A stretch of 64,000 nt of DNA from JAGLOK01 sp963676355 (GTDB lineage: Bacteria; Bacillota; Clostridia; Christensenellales; UMGS416). Shown here in pieces: positions 19,055 to 27,177 of the stretch; within the stretch, counting starts at the first letter, position 1; each line of letters begins with the position of its first letter. Below the pieces are notes generated by a model, which did no database searches, had not been told where the DNA came from, and saw only the letters and a list, made by a program, of their open reading frames with translations. The position numbers and the translations under genes were made by a program. The stretch is from positions 2,976,001 to 3,040,000 of the forward strand of contig OY781093.1 of the NCBI GenBank assembly GCA_963676355.1. The letters run 5' to 3'.

Positions 19055-20188
19055 ATGAAAAAGAATTTAAACGTTGCTCTTGTGGGATTAAGTTTTGGAG
19101 GCGCATTCGTACCAATATACAAAAATCATCCATATATAAATGAGCTCACTTTATGTGACACAAATCCTGATACTTTAAAAACGTTAGCAGATAGATATGG
19201 CATAGAAAAAACTTGTGAGTCTCTTGATGAAATATTAGCAGACAATGAAATAGACGCCGTACATCTTATTACGCCCATACCACTTCACGAGGAACAAACA
19301 TTAAAGATTCTAAACTCAGGCAAACACTGTGCATGCACAGTTCCTATGGCAATAACGCTTGAAGGCATAGAGAAAATAATAGAAGCAGTGAAGAAAAACG
19401 ACAAAAAATATATGATGATGGAAACATCACTTTATACAAGAAACTATCTCTATGCAAAAGAAATGTTGGACTCAGGAAAAATAGGCAACATTCAGTTTAT
19501 GCGTGGTGCACACTATCAGGACATGGAAAAATGGCCTGATTACTGGATGGGACTTCCTCCAATGTATTATGGTACACACGCTATATCGCCGCTAGTCGCA
19601 TCTGCAGGAAGTAAAATCGAAAAAGTTGTATGCTTCGGCTCAGGAACCATGCGTGAAGAGCTTCATAAAAACTATGGAAATCCATTTCCCGTTGAGACTG
19701 CAATTTTCGGCTTTAAAAATGGTCTAAAAGCCGAAGTCACCCGCACTCTTTTTGAGACATGCCATGAATATACTGAAGCTTTCAGTATTTACGGCAGCAA
19801 GTCATCATTTGAGTGGCAGCAGCTGGAGTGGGAAGAGCCTATAATATATGAGTTCGCAGAAAAAGAATGGGAATGGCGCGGAAAGCAAATTGAAACCAAG
19901 CACATTAACCCAGAAGACAGAAAAGATTTGTTGCCCGATGAAATCAAAAAATTTACAGTGAAAAACAAAATGTATGATGAACGCAATCCTCAACTTACAT
20001 TTGACGAAGGAGGCGGCCACGGCGGTTCACACCCCCATCTGGTGCATGAGTTCTTATGTGCAATAGCAGAAGACAGGCCATCTGTTATAAATGAAAAAAT
20101 CGCAGGAAACATAACAGCTGCGGGAATCTGCGCTCATAAATCTGCCATGAATGACGGAGAACCTGTAGAAGTCCCCATATATAAATAA
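19055..20188 (+). CDS. Atypical Gfo/Idh/MocA protein lacking the EKP lysine
   Basis: NAD(P)-binding Rossmann protein of 377 residues. The N-terminal nucleotide fold has VALVGLSFGG and ITPIPLHEEQ. Where most family members have E-K-P, this one reads ACTVPMA (Thr95-Val96-Pro97), so the usual catalytic lysine is missing. The C-terminal domain ends with a Gly/His-rich GGGHGGSHPHLVHEF. Similar replacements and a GGHGG-type motif are features I associate with NAD-dependent glycosidases such as GH109, so this may break a glycosidic bond through transient oxidation and need not be a simple dehydrogenase. I moved the start from the GTG at 19034 to the ATG at 19055, which has GAAAGG six bases upstream. 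It follows GH2 by 32 bases and is closed by a terminator. Confidence 0.8.
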   Translation: MKKNLNVALVGLSFGGAFVPIYKNHPYINELTLCDTNPDTLKTLADRYGIEKTCESLDEILADNEIDAVHLITPIPLHEEQTLKILNSGKHCACTVPMAITLEGIEKIIEAVKKNDKKYMMMETSLYTRNYLYAKEMLDSGKIGNIQFMRGAHYQDMEKWPDYWMGLPPMYYGTHAISPLVASAGSKIEKVVCFGSGTMREELHKNYGNPFPVETAIFGFKNGLKAEVTRTLFETCHEYTEAFSIYGSKSSFEWQQLEWEEPIIYEFAEKEWEWRGKQIETKHINPEDRKDLLPDEIKKFTVKNKMYDERNPQLTFDEGGGHGGSHPHLVHEFLCAIAEDRPSVINEKIAGNITAAGICAHKSAMNDGEPVEVPIYK

Positions 20189-20226
20189 ACAGTTTTTTTA
20201 CATACTCTGAATCATCATCTATCATT

Positions 20227-20280
20227 GCCCTATATAATGTACATAATAATATTGTTTGTTTACATTGAAAGGGCTTTTTT
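20227..20280 (+). terminator. Rho-independent terminator between the Gfo/Idh and GH42 genes
   Basis: GCCCT at 20227-20231 pairs with AGGGC at 20270-20274, supported by ATGTA/TACAT pairing inside the loop, and a run of six T follows. It sits 39 bases after the oxidoreductase stop and before the GH42 gene, so GH2-Gfo and GH42-transaldolase may be expressed at different levels or from separate promoters. Confidence 0.75.
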
Positions 20281-20334
20281 ATTTTACTAAAATTAAATAG
20301 ATTAATTTATTATTGATTGTTTCAGGAGGAAAAT

Positions 20335-22359
20335 GTGGCAAATTTAAAGTTTCCAAAAATATATTACGGCGGCGATTATAATCCCGACCAATGGAATGAA
20401 AGTGTTTGGCAGGAAGATATAAGGCTGTTTAAACTTGCAGGAGTGAATCTTGTCGTGCTTCCTGTTTTTTCGTGGGCTCTTATCCAGCCATCGGAAAATG
20501 AATATAATTTTGAATGGCTTGACAGGATACTCGACCTTCTTCACGAAAACGGAATTTCTTTCAGTCTTGCAACTCCGACTGCGGCGCAGCCAGCATGGAT
20601 GTCCAGAAAATATCCTGACATAATGCCCGTTGATATGCATGGGAGAAAAAGAACACATGGCAAAAGGGTAAATATCTGTCCCACAAGCCCGACATTCAGA
20701 AAATTCGCAGCAAACATTGCGCAAAGGATGGCTGAAAGATATAAGAATCACCCGGGTCTTGCAATGTGGCATGTGGCTAACGAATATGGCACATATTGCT
20801 ATTGTGAGCAGTGTGAAGCAGCTTTTCGCGAATGGCTTAAAAAAAGATATAAGACAATTGAAGAACTAAATGCTAGATGGAATCTGAATTTTTGGGGGCA
20901 CACTGTTTATGACTGGGAAGATGTCGTAGTTCCTTCAGAACTTAATGATGACAACAAATGGTATCAACCCAAAATGCTTGACTACACTAGGTTTATAACA
21001 GATACGACTATTGACTGTTACCTTAACGAGAAAAACATTCTCGCAAAGGCTACTCCCGATGTGCCAATAAGCACAAATATGTCAGGTTTTATAAAAAATC
21101 TTGATCAATTCAAGTTCACTAAACACCTTGATATCGTAGGATGGGACAACTATCCAGCGCCTGGCGCTGACAGGTCTCTTGTCGCGCTAAAGCATGATAT
21201 CATGCGCGGTCTGCGCGGTGGACAATCTTTTATGCTTGCAGAGCAATCACCAAACCAGCAGAACTGGCAGCCATATAATGTGCTAAAAAGACCGGGCGAA
21301 GTACGTTTATTAAGCTACCAGGCTCTGGCACACGGAGCTGATACCATTTTATACTTTCAGATGAGGCAATCTATTGCGGGAGTCGAGAAATTCCATGGTG
21401 CTCTAATTTCACACACAGGAAATGAAAGCACCAGAGTGTTTAGAGAATGCGCACAAATTGGCCACGAACTCGAAAACATAGGCAATGAATTTGTAGGAGC
21501 AAGATGTGAAGCTGAAGTTGGAATATTATTTAACTGGGACAATTGGTGGGCACTTGAAATGTCAAGCGGTCCAAACCGTGACATGGATTACTTGGAACAA
21601 GTAAGAAAATATTACAATGCTTTCTACAGCCAAAACATCCCAATTGATATACTTTCGATTGAATCTGACTTAAGCGATTATAAAGTCATTGTAGCTCCAT
21701 TTCTATATATGCTAGAAGACGATTTAGCACAAAGGCTGACTAAATTTGTTCAAGACGGAGGCACGCTCCTTGTTTCAGCCTTTAGCGGAATAGTTGACAG
21801 CAATGACCGAACTCATCTTGGCGGATATCCCGGACCTCTTAGGGATGTAATGGGCATTTGGGTGGAAGAAACAGACGCATTGCGCCCTGACGACAAAAAC
21901 AAAATGATTATGCTCGAACAACAAGGTCATCTTATTGGTGAATATGATTGTTCTTTCTTATGCGACCTGCTGCATCTTAATGAAGCAAAGGCACTTGCCG
22001 TTTATGGGGAAGATTTTTATGCAGTGTATCCTTGCCTAACATTGAATGAATTCGGCAGCGGAAAAGCATACTATGTTGCTACTTCCCCCGATGATGAAAT
22101 GCTCAAGCAGTTAGCAATGAACATCTGTGAAGACCGCAAGATAAACGCGCCTATTGATGCTCCCAGCGAAGTGGAGGTCACAAGAAGAGTAAATGATAAT
22201 GGTGAGTTTATATTTATTATAAATCATTCAAAAGAGCAAAGAACTATTAAACTAGATTCGAAGGTTTATAAAGAGCTTATAACAGATGAAGCACCACAAG
22301 GTGAAATAAATCTGAAACCCTACGGAATAGCAATACTAAAAAGTAAAAATAATAATTAG
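20335..22359 (+). CDS. GH42 beta-galactosidase, copy 1
   Basis: Cytoplasmic GH42 enzyme. The GTG at 20335 is the best start because AGGAGGA ends four bases before it; the in-frame TTG at 20317 lies upstream of that site. The 674-residue protein has the A4-type layout: a TIM barrel (about 1-390) with acid/base Glu150 in WHVANEYGTY and nucleophile Glu303 in SFMLAEQSP. Cysteines in NICPT and YCYCEQC match the zinc cluster of this family. A trimerisation/A4 middle domain (YKVIVAPFLYML, GGTLLVSAFSG) and a small beta C-terminal domain follow. It removes beta-linked galactose from oligosaccharides. It is 11 bases upstream of the transaldolase gene, which implies one transcript. Confidence 0.94.
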   Translation: MANLKFPKIYYGGDYNPDQWNESVWQEDIRLFKLAGVNLVVLPVFSWALIQPSENEYNFEWLDRILDLLHENGISFSLATPTAAQPAWMSRKYPDIMPVDMHGRKRTHGKRVNICPTSPTFRKFAANIAQRMAERYKNHPGLAMWHVANEYGTYCYCEQCEAAFREWLKKRYKTIEELNARWNLNFWGHTVYDWEDVVVPSELNDDNKWYQPKMLDYTRFITDTTIDCYLNEKNILAKATPDVPISTNMSGFIKNLDQFKFTKHLDIVGWDNYPAPGADRSLVALKHDIMRGLRGGQSFMLAEQSPNQQNWQPYNVLKRPGEVRLLSYQALAHGADTILYFQMRQSIAGVEKFHGALISHTGNESTRVFRECAQIGHELENIGNEFVGARCEAEVGILFNWDNWWALEMSSGPNRDMDYLEQVRKYYNAFYSQNIPIDILSIESDLSDYKVIVAPFLYMLEDDLAQRLTKFVQDGGTLLVSAFSGIVDSNDRTHLGGYPGPLRDVMGIWVEETDALRPDDKNKMIMLEQQGHLIGEYDCSFLCDLLHLNEAKALAVYGEDFYAVYPCLTLNEFGSGKAYYVATSPDDEMLKQLAMNICEDRKINAPIDAPSEVEVTRRVNDNGEFIFIINHSKEQRTIKLDSKVYKELITDEAPQGEINLKPYGIAILKSKNNN

Positions 22360-22370
22360 GACTGAATATA

Positions 22371-23411
22371 ATGATTAGCAAAACTTATTTTCAAAAGGTA
22401 AACGAAAAATATAATAACGGATATTGGATTAACAATCCAACACTAAACCAAGCCGACCTCGCGATTAAAGCAGGCAGCATAGGCTGTACCACCAACCCGA
22501 CCTACGCAGCCAAAATGATAAAATCCGATACTGACGGAAAAAGAACATTTCATCTACTTAAAGAAGCCATGAGTGAATCTTCCGATATCAATGAAGTGGC
22601 GAGAATACTACAGCGCAAGACAATAATCCCACTGCTCGAAAAATTTATGCCTATTTATAAATCATCTGGCGGTAAGCAAGGCTTCGTATCCATTCAAGGC
22701 GATCCTTTGGCGGAAGATGATGCTGATATGATAATAAAAGAAGCTCTGGAAGATATCAAGCTAGGCAAAAACGTTATTGCGAAAATACCAACAACCAGCG
22801 CAGGTATTATCGCTATTAAATACCTTGCAAAAAAAGGCATTCCAATTATTGCAACCGAGATAATGAGCTTATCTCAGGTTGTGAGCGTGTGCGAAGCGCA
22901 TAAGAGCGCAACAAAGTCTTTGACCGATGTTCCTCCTCTGTATGTAACTCATATCACAGGAATTTTTGACGAATATCTTCAATCCAAAGCAATAGAGCTT
23001 GGCGTTACAATACCTGATGAAGTAATGTCAGAAGCAGGGCTTATGGTCGCAAGAAAACAATATCGTCTTATGGCGGAGCGTGGATATAGCGGCATAATAC
23101 TCGGTGGCGGAGCCAGAGAGATTAAACACTTCACTGGTCTTGTCGGAGGCAATGCAGACATCACCATCAATTGGAAAAGCACCTCCGAAGAGCTATTAGA
23201 GCTCAATCTTCCAATAGAAGACAAGCTAAACACACCGATAAACGAGGAATATGTGAAAATTTTAAAAGATTCCCTTCCAGATTATATTCTTGCATATGAA
23301 CCGGATGCACTTCCACAAAGCAAGTTTGAATCATACGGACCTGTTGTTCTTTTTAGAAATGCTTTTATAAAAGGTTGGAAAGACATACTTAAAATAATTG
23401 AAAAACAATAG
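22371..23411 (+). CDS. Transaldolase-family protein, copy 2
   Basis: Second transaldolase-like enzyme (346 residues), clearly paralogous to the one at 4014-5078. WINNPT, GCTTNPTYAAK, the Schiff-base Lys138 in NVIAKIPTTSAG, ATEIMSLSQ and the C-terminal YGPVVLFRNAFIKGW block all correspond. The conserved C-terminal block suggests a shared subfamily. It should exchange or cleave dihydroxyacetone from a ketose phosphate. It closes the plus-strand operon with GH42 and ends 5 bases before a strong terminator. Because each copy ends a different glycosidase operon, both probably act on sugars released by those enzymes. Substrate not determinable from sequence. Confidence 0.87.
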   Translation: MISKTYFQKVNEKYNNGYWINNPTLNQADLAIKAGSIGCTTNPTYAAKMIKSDTDGKRTFHLLKEAMSESSDINEVARILQRKTIIPLLEKFMPIYKSSGGKQGFVSIQGDPLAEDDADMIIKEALEDIKLGKNVIAKIPTTSAGIIAIKYLAKKGIPIIATEIMSLSQVVSVCEAHKSATKSLTDVPPLYVTHITGIFDEYLQSKAIELGVTIPDEVMSEAGLMVARKQYRLMAERGYSGIILGGGAREIKHFTGLVGGNADITINWKSTSEELLELNLPIEDKLNTPINEEYVKILKDSLPDYILAYEPDALPQSKFESYGPVVLFRNAFIKGWKDILKIIEKQ

Positions 23412-23415
23412 AAAT

Positions 23416-23449
23416 AAGAGCCGCAGGCATAATGCCTGCGGCTCTTTTA
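23416..23449 (+). terminator. Strong rho-independent terminator after transaldolase copy 2
   Basis: A 15-base perfect GC-rich stem (AAGAGCCGCAGGCAT and its complement, 23416-23430 and 23432-23446) runs into TTTT. It ends the plus-strand operon. Confidence 0.95.
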
Positions 23450-23669
23450 ATGTCATTAAAATTTTACATTTATATAAATGATTAATAAATATCTATATCA
23501 AACCGTTTAATTTATAGTATAATTGTTTATAATTAGAAAAAAGCAATGATGCACTAACCTATGTAATTATCAAACAATCTATTTATGGAATGGGTATATC
23601 CACCCTTTATATTTCATTTGTCGTTTAATTGTATATGGCTACGCACATTTAGACAACAGGATGTAACAA

Positions 23670-24557
23670 TTGAAAAAATTTGGTATTATATTAAATCATT
23701 TCAGAGTAAAGTCCAATATCAGCATGGCCGAACTTGCAAAAGATATATGTTCAAAACACTATGTCTATTTAATTGAGCACGAGCAAAGAATCCCGTCAGT
23801 TAAAATGATAGACAGCTTATCAGCTAAGCTTAACTTCGATTGGCGCGATTATGTTGACTTTGCGGAAAATCCTTCGCCAGTTGATGCTAAAGAACTTATG
23901 GATAAGTTCGATAATCTTTCAAAAAACTACGATTATAAAGGACTTTCTTCATTGCTTAAGGATTTGCCTGATGAAGAATGGGTAAAAAGCTACCCAATGG
24001 ATATTGAAATAGTCCTCCAAAAAATTACGCTATACCTTTTTTGCGATGAAGACTACTTTATATGCTGTGAAGATACGATAGAACAGTTTAAAGAAATTGT
24101 TCGTCCGCTGTTAAATGAAGCAAATTTCTCATTCCTTCCACTTATTAGCTTAAGGGCACTTCACCTATATTGCCTTGTTTTGATCAAGGAGAAAAAAATT
24201 CAAGATGCTTTTAACCATTTAAAATCGCTTTACGCCTCAATTCAGGAAAAAGCAGACATCGCAAGATATTATAATGTTTATATTGACATAACGCATGGCT
24301 TGTTAAAGTGCTACTCGCTTAATAAAAACTATAAAATGATGAATAGCTTAGCAATTAGGCTTTTAAACTATCAAGAAGATAAGCGTTTGTTATCCGAAGT
24401 TCCGGCGACACTAATTATTATTGGCGATTCTTATAAATATATAGGCAAAAAGACACTTGCTTACAGATTTTACAAAAGGGCCTCAACTATAAGCAAAATA
24501 ATCAAAAACAATTATTTGCTCGAAAAATCAAAAAAACAAATTTCAAATCTATATTGA
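23670..24557 (+). CDS. XRE-family regulator with helical C-terminal (TPR-like) domain
   Basis: Solitary 295-residue regulator starting at TTG 23670, with an AGG about nine bases upstream. The first 60 residues form a helix-turn-helix of the XRE type (SMAELAKDICSKHYVYLIEHEQ, IPSVKMIDSLSAKL). The remainder is all-helical with tandem-repeat character, ending in a TPR-like hairpin (YKYIGKKTLAYRFYKRAS). This architecture resembles the Rgg/RRNPP peptide-responsive regulators, though I see no obvious pheromone gene beside it. It lies between two large glycosidase operons and has its own terminator upstream, so it is probably monocistronic. Target genes are unknown; local control of the flanking sugar operons is a guess. 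Confidence 0.75.
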   Translation: MKKFGIILNHFRVKSNISMAELAKDICSKHYVYLIEHEQRIPSVKMIDSLSAKLNFDWRDYVDFAENPSPVDAKELMDKFDNLSKNYDYKGLSSLLKDLPDEEWVKSYPMDIEIVLQKITLYLFCDEDYFICCEDTIEQFKEIVRPLLNEANFSFLPLISLRALHLYCLVLIKEKKIQDAFNHLKSLYASIQEKADIARYYNVYIDITHGLLKCYSLNKNYKMMNSLAIRLLNYQEDKRLLSEVPATLIIIGDSYKYIGKKTLAYRFYKRASTISKIIKNNYLLEKSKKQISNLY

Positions 24558-24772
24558 TTGCTTTTTATGCCTTTTTATTTCAAATTATATCCTCATAATA
24601 TAAAAAGTATCGCAGAAGTATATTAAGCTACTTAGTATTCATATTTTAAGCAGCTACCACATGTATAGTCACAGTAAAATCAATGCACTCAATATAAGTG
24701 AATACTATTTATTATAATAAAGATATGTTTTTTCTATTGTACAAATATCAATAAACCGCCTCATTACCGTTG

Positions 24773-27112
24773 TTATGATATTCTTGTTTTCTCTCCTGCT
24801 TTAAGATTGACTCTATACAGCTCGCCCTCTACATGCTCTAAGCTGCCATTCGGGCTTTTAAGCTCCTTATTTCCTTTTACCCTAACCATTGCCGATGAAT
24901 CTTCATCTGCCGTTATATACGCATATAAAAGCTCTCCCGAATCAAATTCGATGTCAACTGTATATCCACCACGAGCACGAAGACCACAAGCCTTACCTTT
25001 GCCCCATGATTTTGAAAGCGCTGGGATAAGGTATATCTCTTCGCTGTGGCTTTGAAGGATAGCCTCTGCAATTCCGGACGCTCCACCGAAATTTCCGTCT
25101 ATCTGGAAAGGCGGATGAGCATCAAATAAGTTCGGATAGCTAGAAACAGCAAACAAAGCGTGCACATTTTCGTCAACTTTATCACCATTTAACAGCCTCG
25201 CCCAAAGGTTTATAGCCCAAGCACGACTCCATCCTGAAGCGCATCCCCCATTTTTAAGCCTATATTCTAAAGAAGCTTTTGCCGCCCTAAATAACTTAGG
25301 TGTTTTATGTGATATGGAGTAATCAGGATGAAGTGCAAACAAATGCGACATATGCCTATGTCCTTTTTCTTTTTCTTCATACTCTTTTTCCCACTCCAGT
25401 ATTCTTCCGTCAGCTCCAATTTTTATCTCTGGTATTTTAGGCAAAGTATTTTTTATGTCCTTTACAACTTCATTATCTTGTTTTCCCAAAATTTCAGAAG
25501 CTTCAATGGTCTGCCTAAACAACATGCTAATAATTTGGAAATCTGAAGATGTTGACTTGCAAAGTGCGCTCTCCTGCCCATCATCTGCTATAAAACTGTT
25601 TTCAGGAGACATGGATGGATTTACTGCCATCATCCCCTGCTCATCTTCTGTCATATAATCCAGAATGAAAAGAGAAGCTTCGAGCATTGTTTCAAACTTT
25701 TCTTCAAGAAACTTTTTGTTCTTTGTAAAAAGATAGTGTTCAAATATATGTGTAGACATCCAAGCCGCACCTAAGACCCAAACAGAGGCAGTAAGACATG
25801 CATCCTGCGGCGCAGTGTCGCCCCAAATATCAGTATTGTGATGTGCACAGAATCCTCTACAACCATACATTCTTTTGGCCGTATCTCTTCCATTTACGCG
25901 CAGTCTTTCCAGCAAATCAAAAAACGGCAATGCACATTCGCCCAAATTCATAATATCAGTGGGCCAGTAATTCATTTCTGCATTTATATTTATTGTATAC
26001 TTACTGTCCCATGGTGGCTTAATCATGTCATTCCAAATGCCTTGCAGATTGGTCGAGAGGCTACCCTCTCTGCTGGATGCGAGAGTCAAGTATTTTCCGT
26101 ATTCATAATAAAGCCCTACTAAGTTAGGATCCTTTTGCCCATTTTCTATACTTTTCAGCCTTTCATCTGTAGGCAAAGACGATTTACCGCTTTCGTCATC
26201 TATTTCGATTGATGAACGGTTAAACATGGCGCTATAATCTAAAAGATGATTTTCATATAAATGCTCAAAATCAATCATAGAAATATTGTCAAGCCTAGAT
26301 ACACAGCTTTTAATCGGCTCTTCAACTCTAAATGTAGTGTCGGCAACTAGCTTAAATGTAACCTCGTCAGCACCTTCAACTACGGTATATTGTCCCTGTG
26401 TTATCATTTTGCCACCTTTATTAGATGTTCTCATAAAAGAAGCAAACTTTATTCCGCCTTCACCGCATCCCCCATTCATCATCAGAGTGCTGTCGTCATA
26501 TTTTCCCGTGTAGTCTATAAAACGCGACCCTTCACGACTTATCTCAGCCCAAACATATATACTACCAGGTTTATCTGTCTTTACATTCACAACAAGTGCA
26601 TTGTCGGGATAAGATATAAATGATGTTCTTGTATAATTTATTCCATTTACCTGATAAGAAATAATAGCTGATGCTGTCTCCAAATCCAAAGTGCGTGTAT
26701 AATTTTCAAATGTTTTTAATGGGTAATCGCTTTTTGCGCGCATTACAGAATTATTTGCCCATTTTCCAACGTCAATTTTACCTTCTGAATCAGGGTAACT
26801 AAAGGTTAAAAACATATCACCAAGAGGCTCATAATGACTTTGGCTTTCAGGCACTGACACCATAGCTAAAGCTGACAATTTATTGGCTTCATCATACTTT
26901 GATTCGTTTATAAGCCTACGAAGATCCGCTAGATTTTCATACGCTTCAGGATTATGGCGATCTTTGTGCCTTCCAGACCAAATGCTGTCTTCATTGAGCG
27001 CAAGTGTTTCGTTATGCACCCCACCATATACCATTGCGCCAAGCCGTCCATTACCTAAGGGAAGTGCTTCAGTCCATTCTTTTGCCGGAAATTTATACCA
27101 CAGTTTTTTCAT
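24773..27112 (-). CDS. GH95 alpha-L-fucosidase
   Basis: Inverting alpha-L-fucosidase or alpha-L-galactosidase of 779 residues, cytoplasmic. The N-terminal beta domain holds EALPLGNGRLGAMVYGG and LNEDSIWSG, the family signature. The (alpha/alpha)6 barrel contains HHNTDIWGDTAP with the activating Asn, NPSMSPEN with the presumed general acid Glu, and FQIDGNFGG with a conserved Asp. A C-terminal beta domain follows. GH95 enzymes prefer alpha-1,2-linked fucose, complementing the GH29 genes. The ATG at 27112 has GAGG seven bases upstream; the in-frame TTG at 27124 overlaps that site. It is the last gene of the GH29-GH42-GH95 operon, about 65 bases after GH42. Confidence 0.94.
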   Translation of the reverse strand: MKKLWYKFPAKEWTEALPLGNGRLGAMVYGGVHNETLALNEDSIWSGRHKDRHNPEAYENLADLRRLINESKYDEANKLSALAMVSVPESQSHYEPLGDMFLTFSYPDSEGKIDVGKWANNSVMRAKSDYPLKTFENYTRTLDLETASAIISYQVNGINYTRTSFISYPDNALVVNVKTDKPGSIYVWAEISREGSRFIDYTGKYDDSTLMMNGGCGEGGIKFASFMRTSNKGGKMITQGQYTVVEGADEVTFKLVADTTFRVEEPIKSCVSRLDNISMIDFEHLYENHLLDYSAMFNRSSIEIDDESGKSSLPTDERLKSIENGQKDPNLVGLYYEYGKYLTLASSREGSLSTNLQGIWNDMIKPPWDSKYTININAEMNYWPTDIMNLGECALPFFDLLERLRVNGRDTAKRMYGCRGFCAHHNTDIWGDTAPQDACLTASVWVLGAAWMSTHIFEHYLFTKNKKFLEEKFETMLEASLFILDYMTEDEQGMMAVNPSMSPENSFIADDGQESALCKSTSSDFQIISMLFRQTIEASEILGKQDNEVVKDIKNTLPKIPEIKIGADGRILEWEKEYEEKEKGHRHMSHLFALHPDYSISHKTPKLFRAAKASLEYRLKNGGCASGWSRAWAINLWARLLNGDKVDENVHALFAVSSYPNLFDAHPPFQIDGNFGGASGIAEAILQSHSEEIYLIPALSKSWGKGKACGLRARGGYTVDIEFDSGELLYAYITADEDSSAMVRVKGNKELKSPNGSLEHVEGELYRVNLKAGEKTRIS

Positions 27113-27177
27113 TGGATACCTCAAAATCTATTGTCGTTTTATTTCTTAATCAAATTTAATTTTCTAACTTTACTTAA

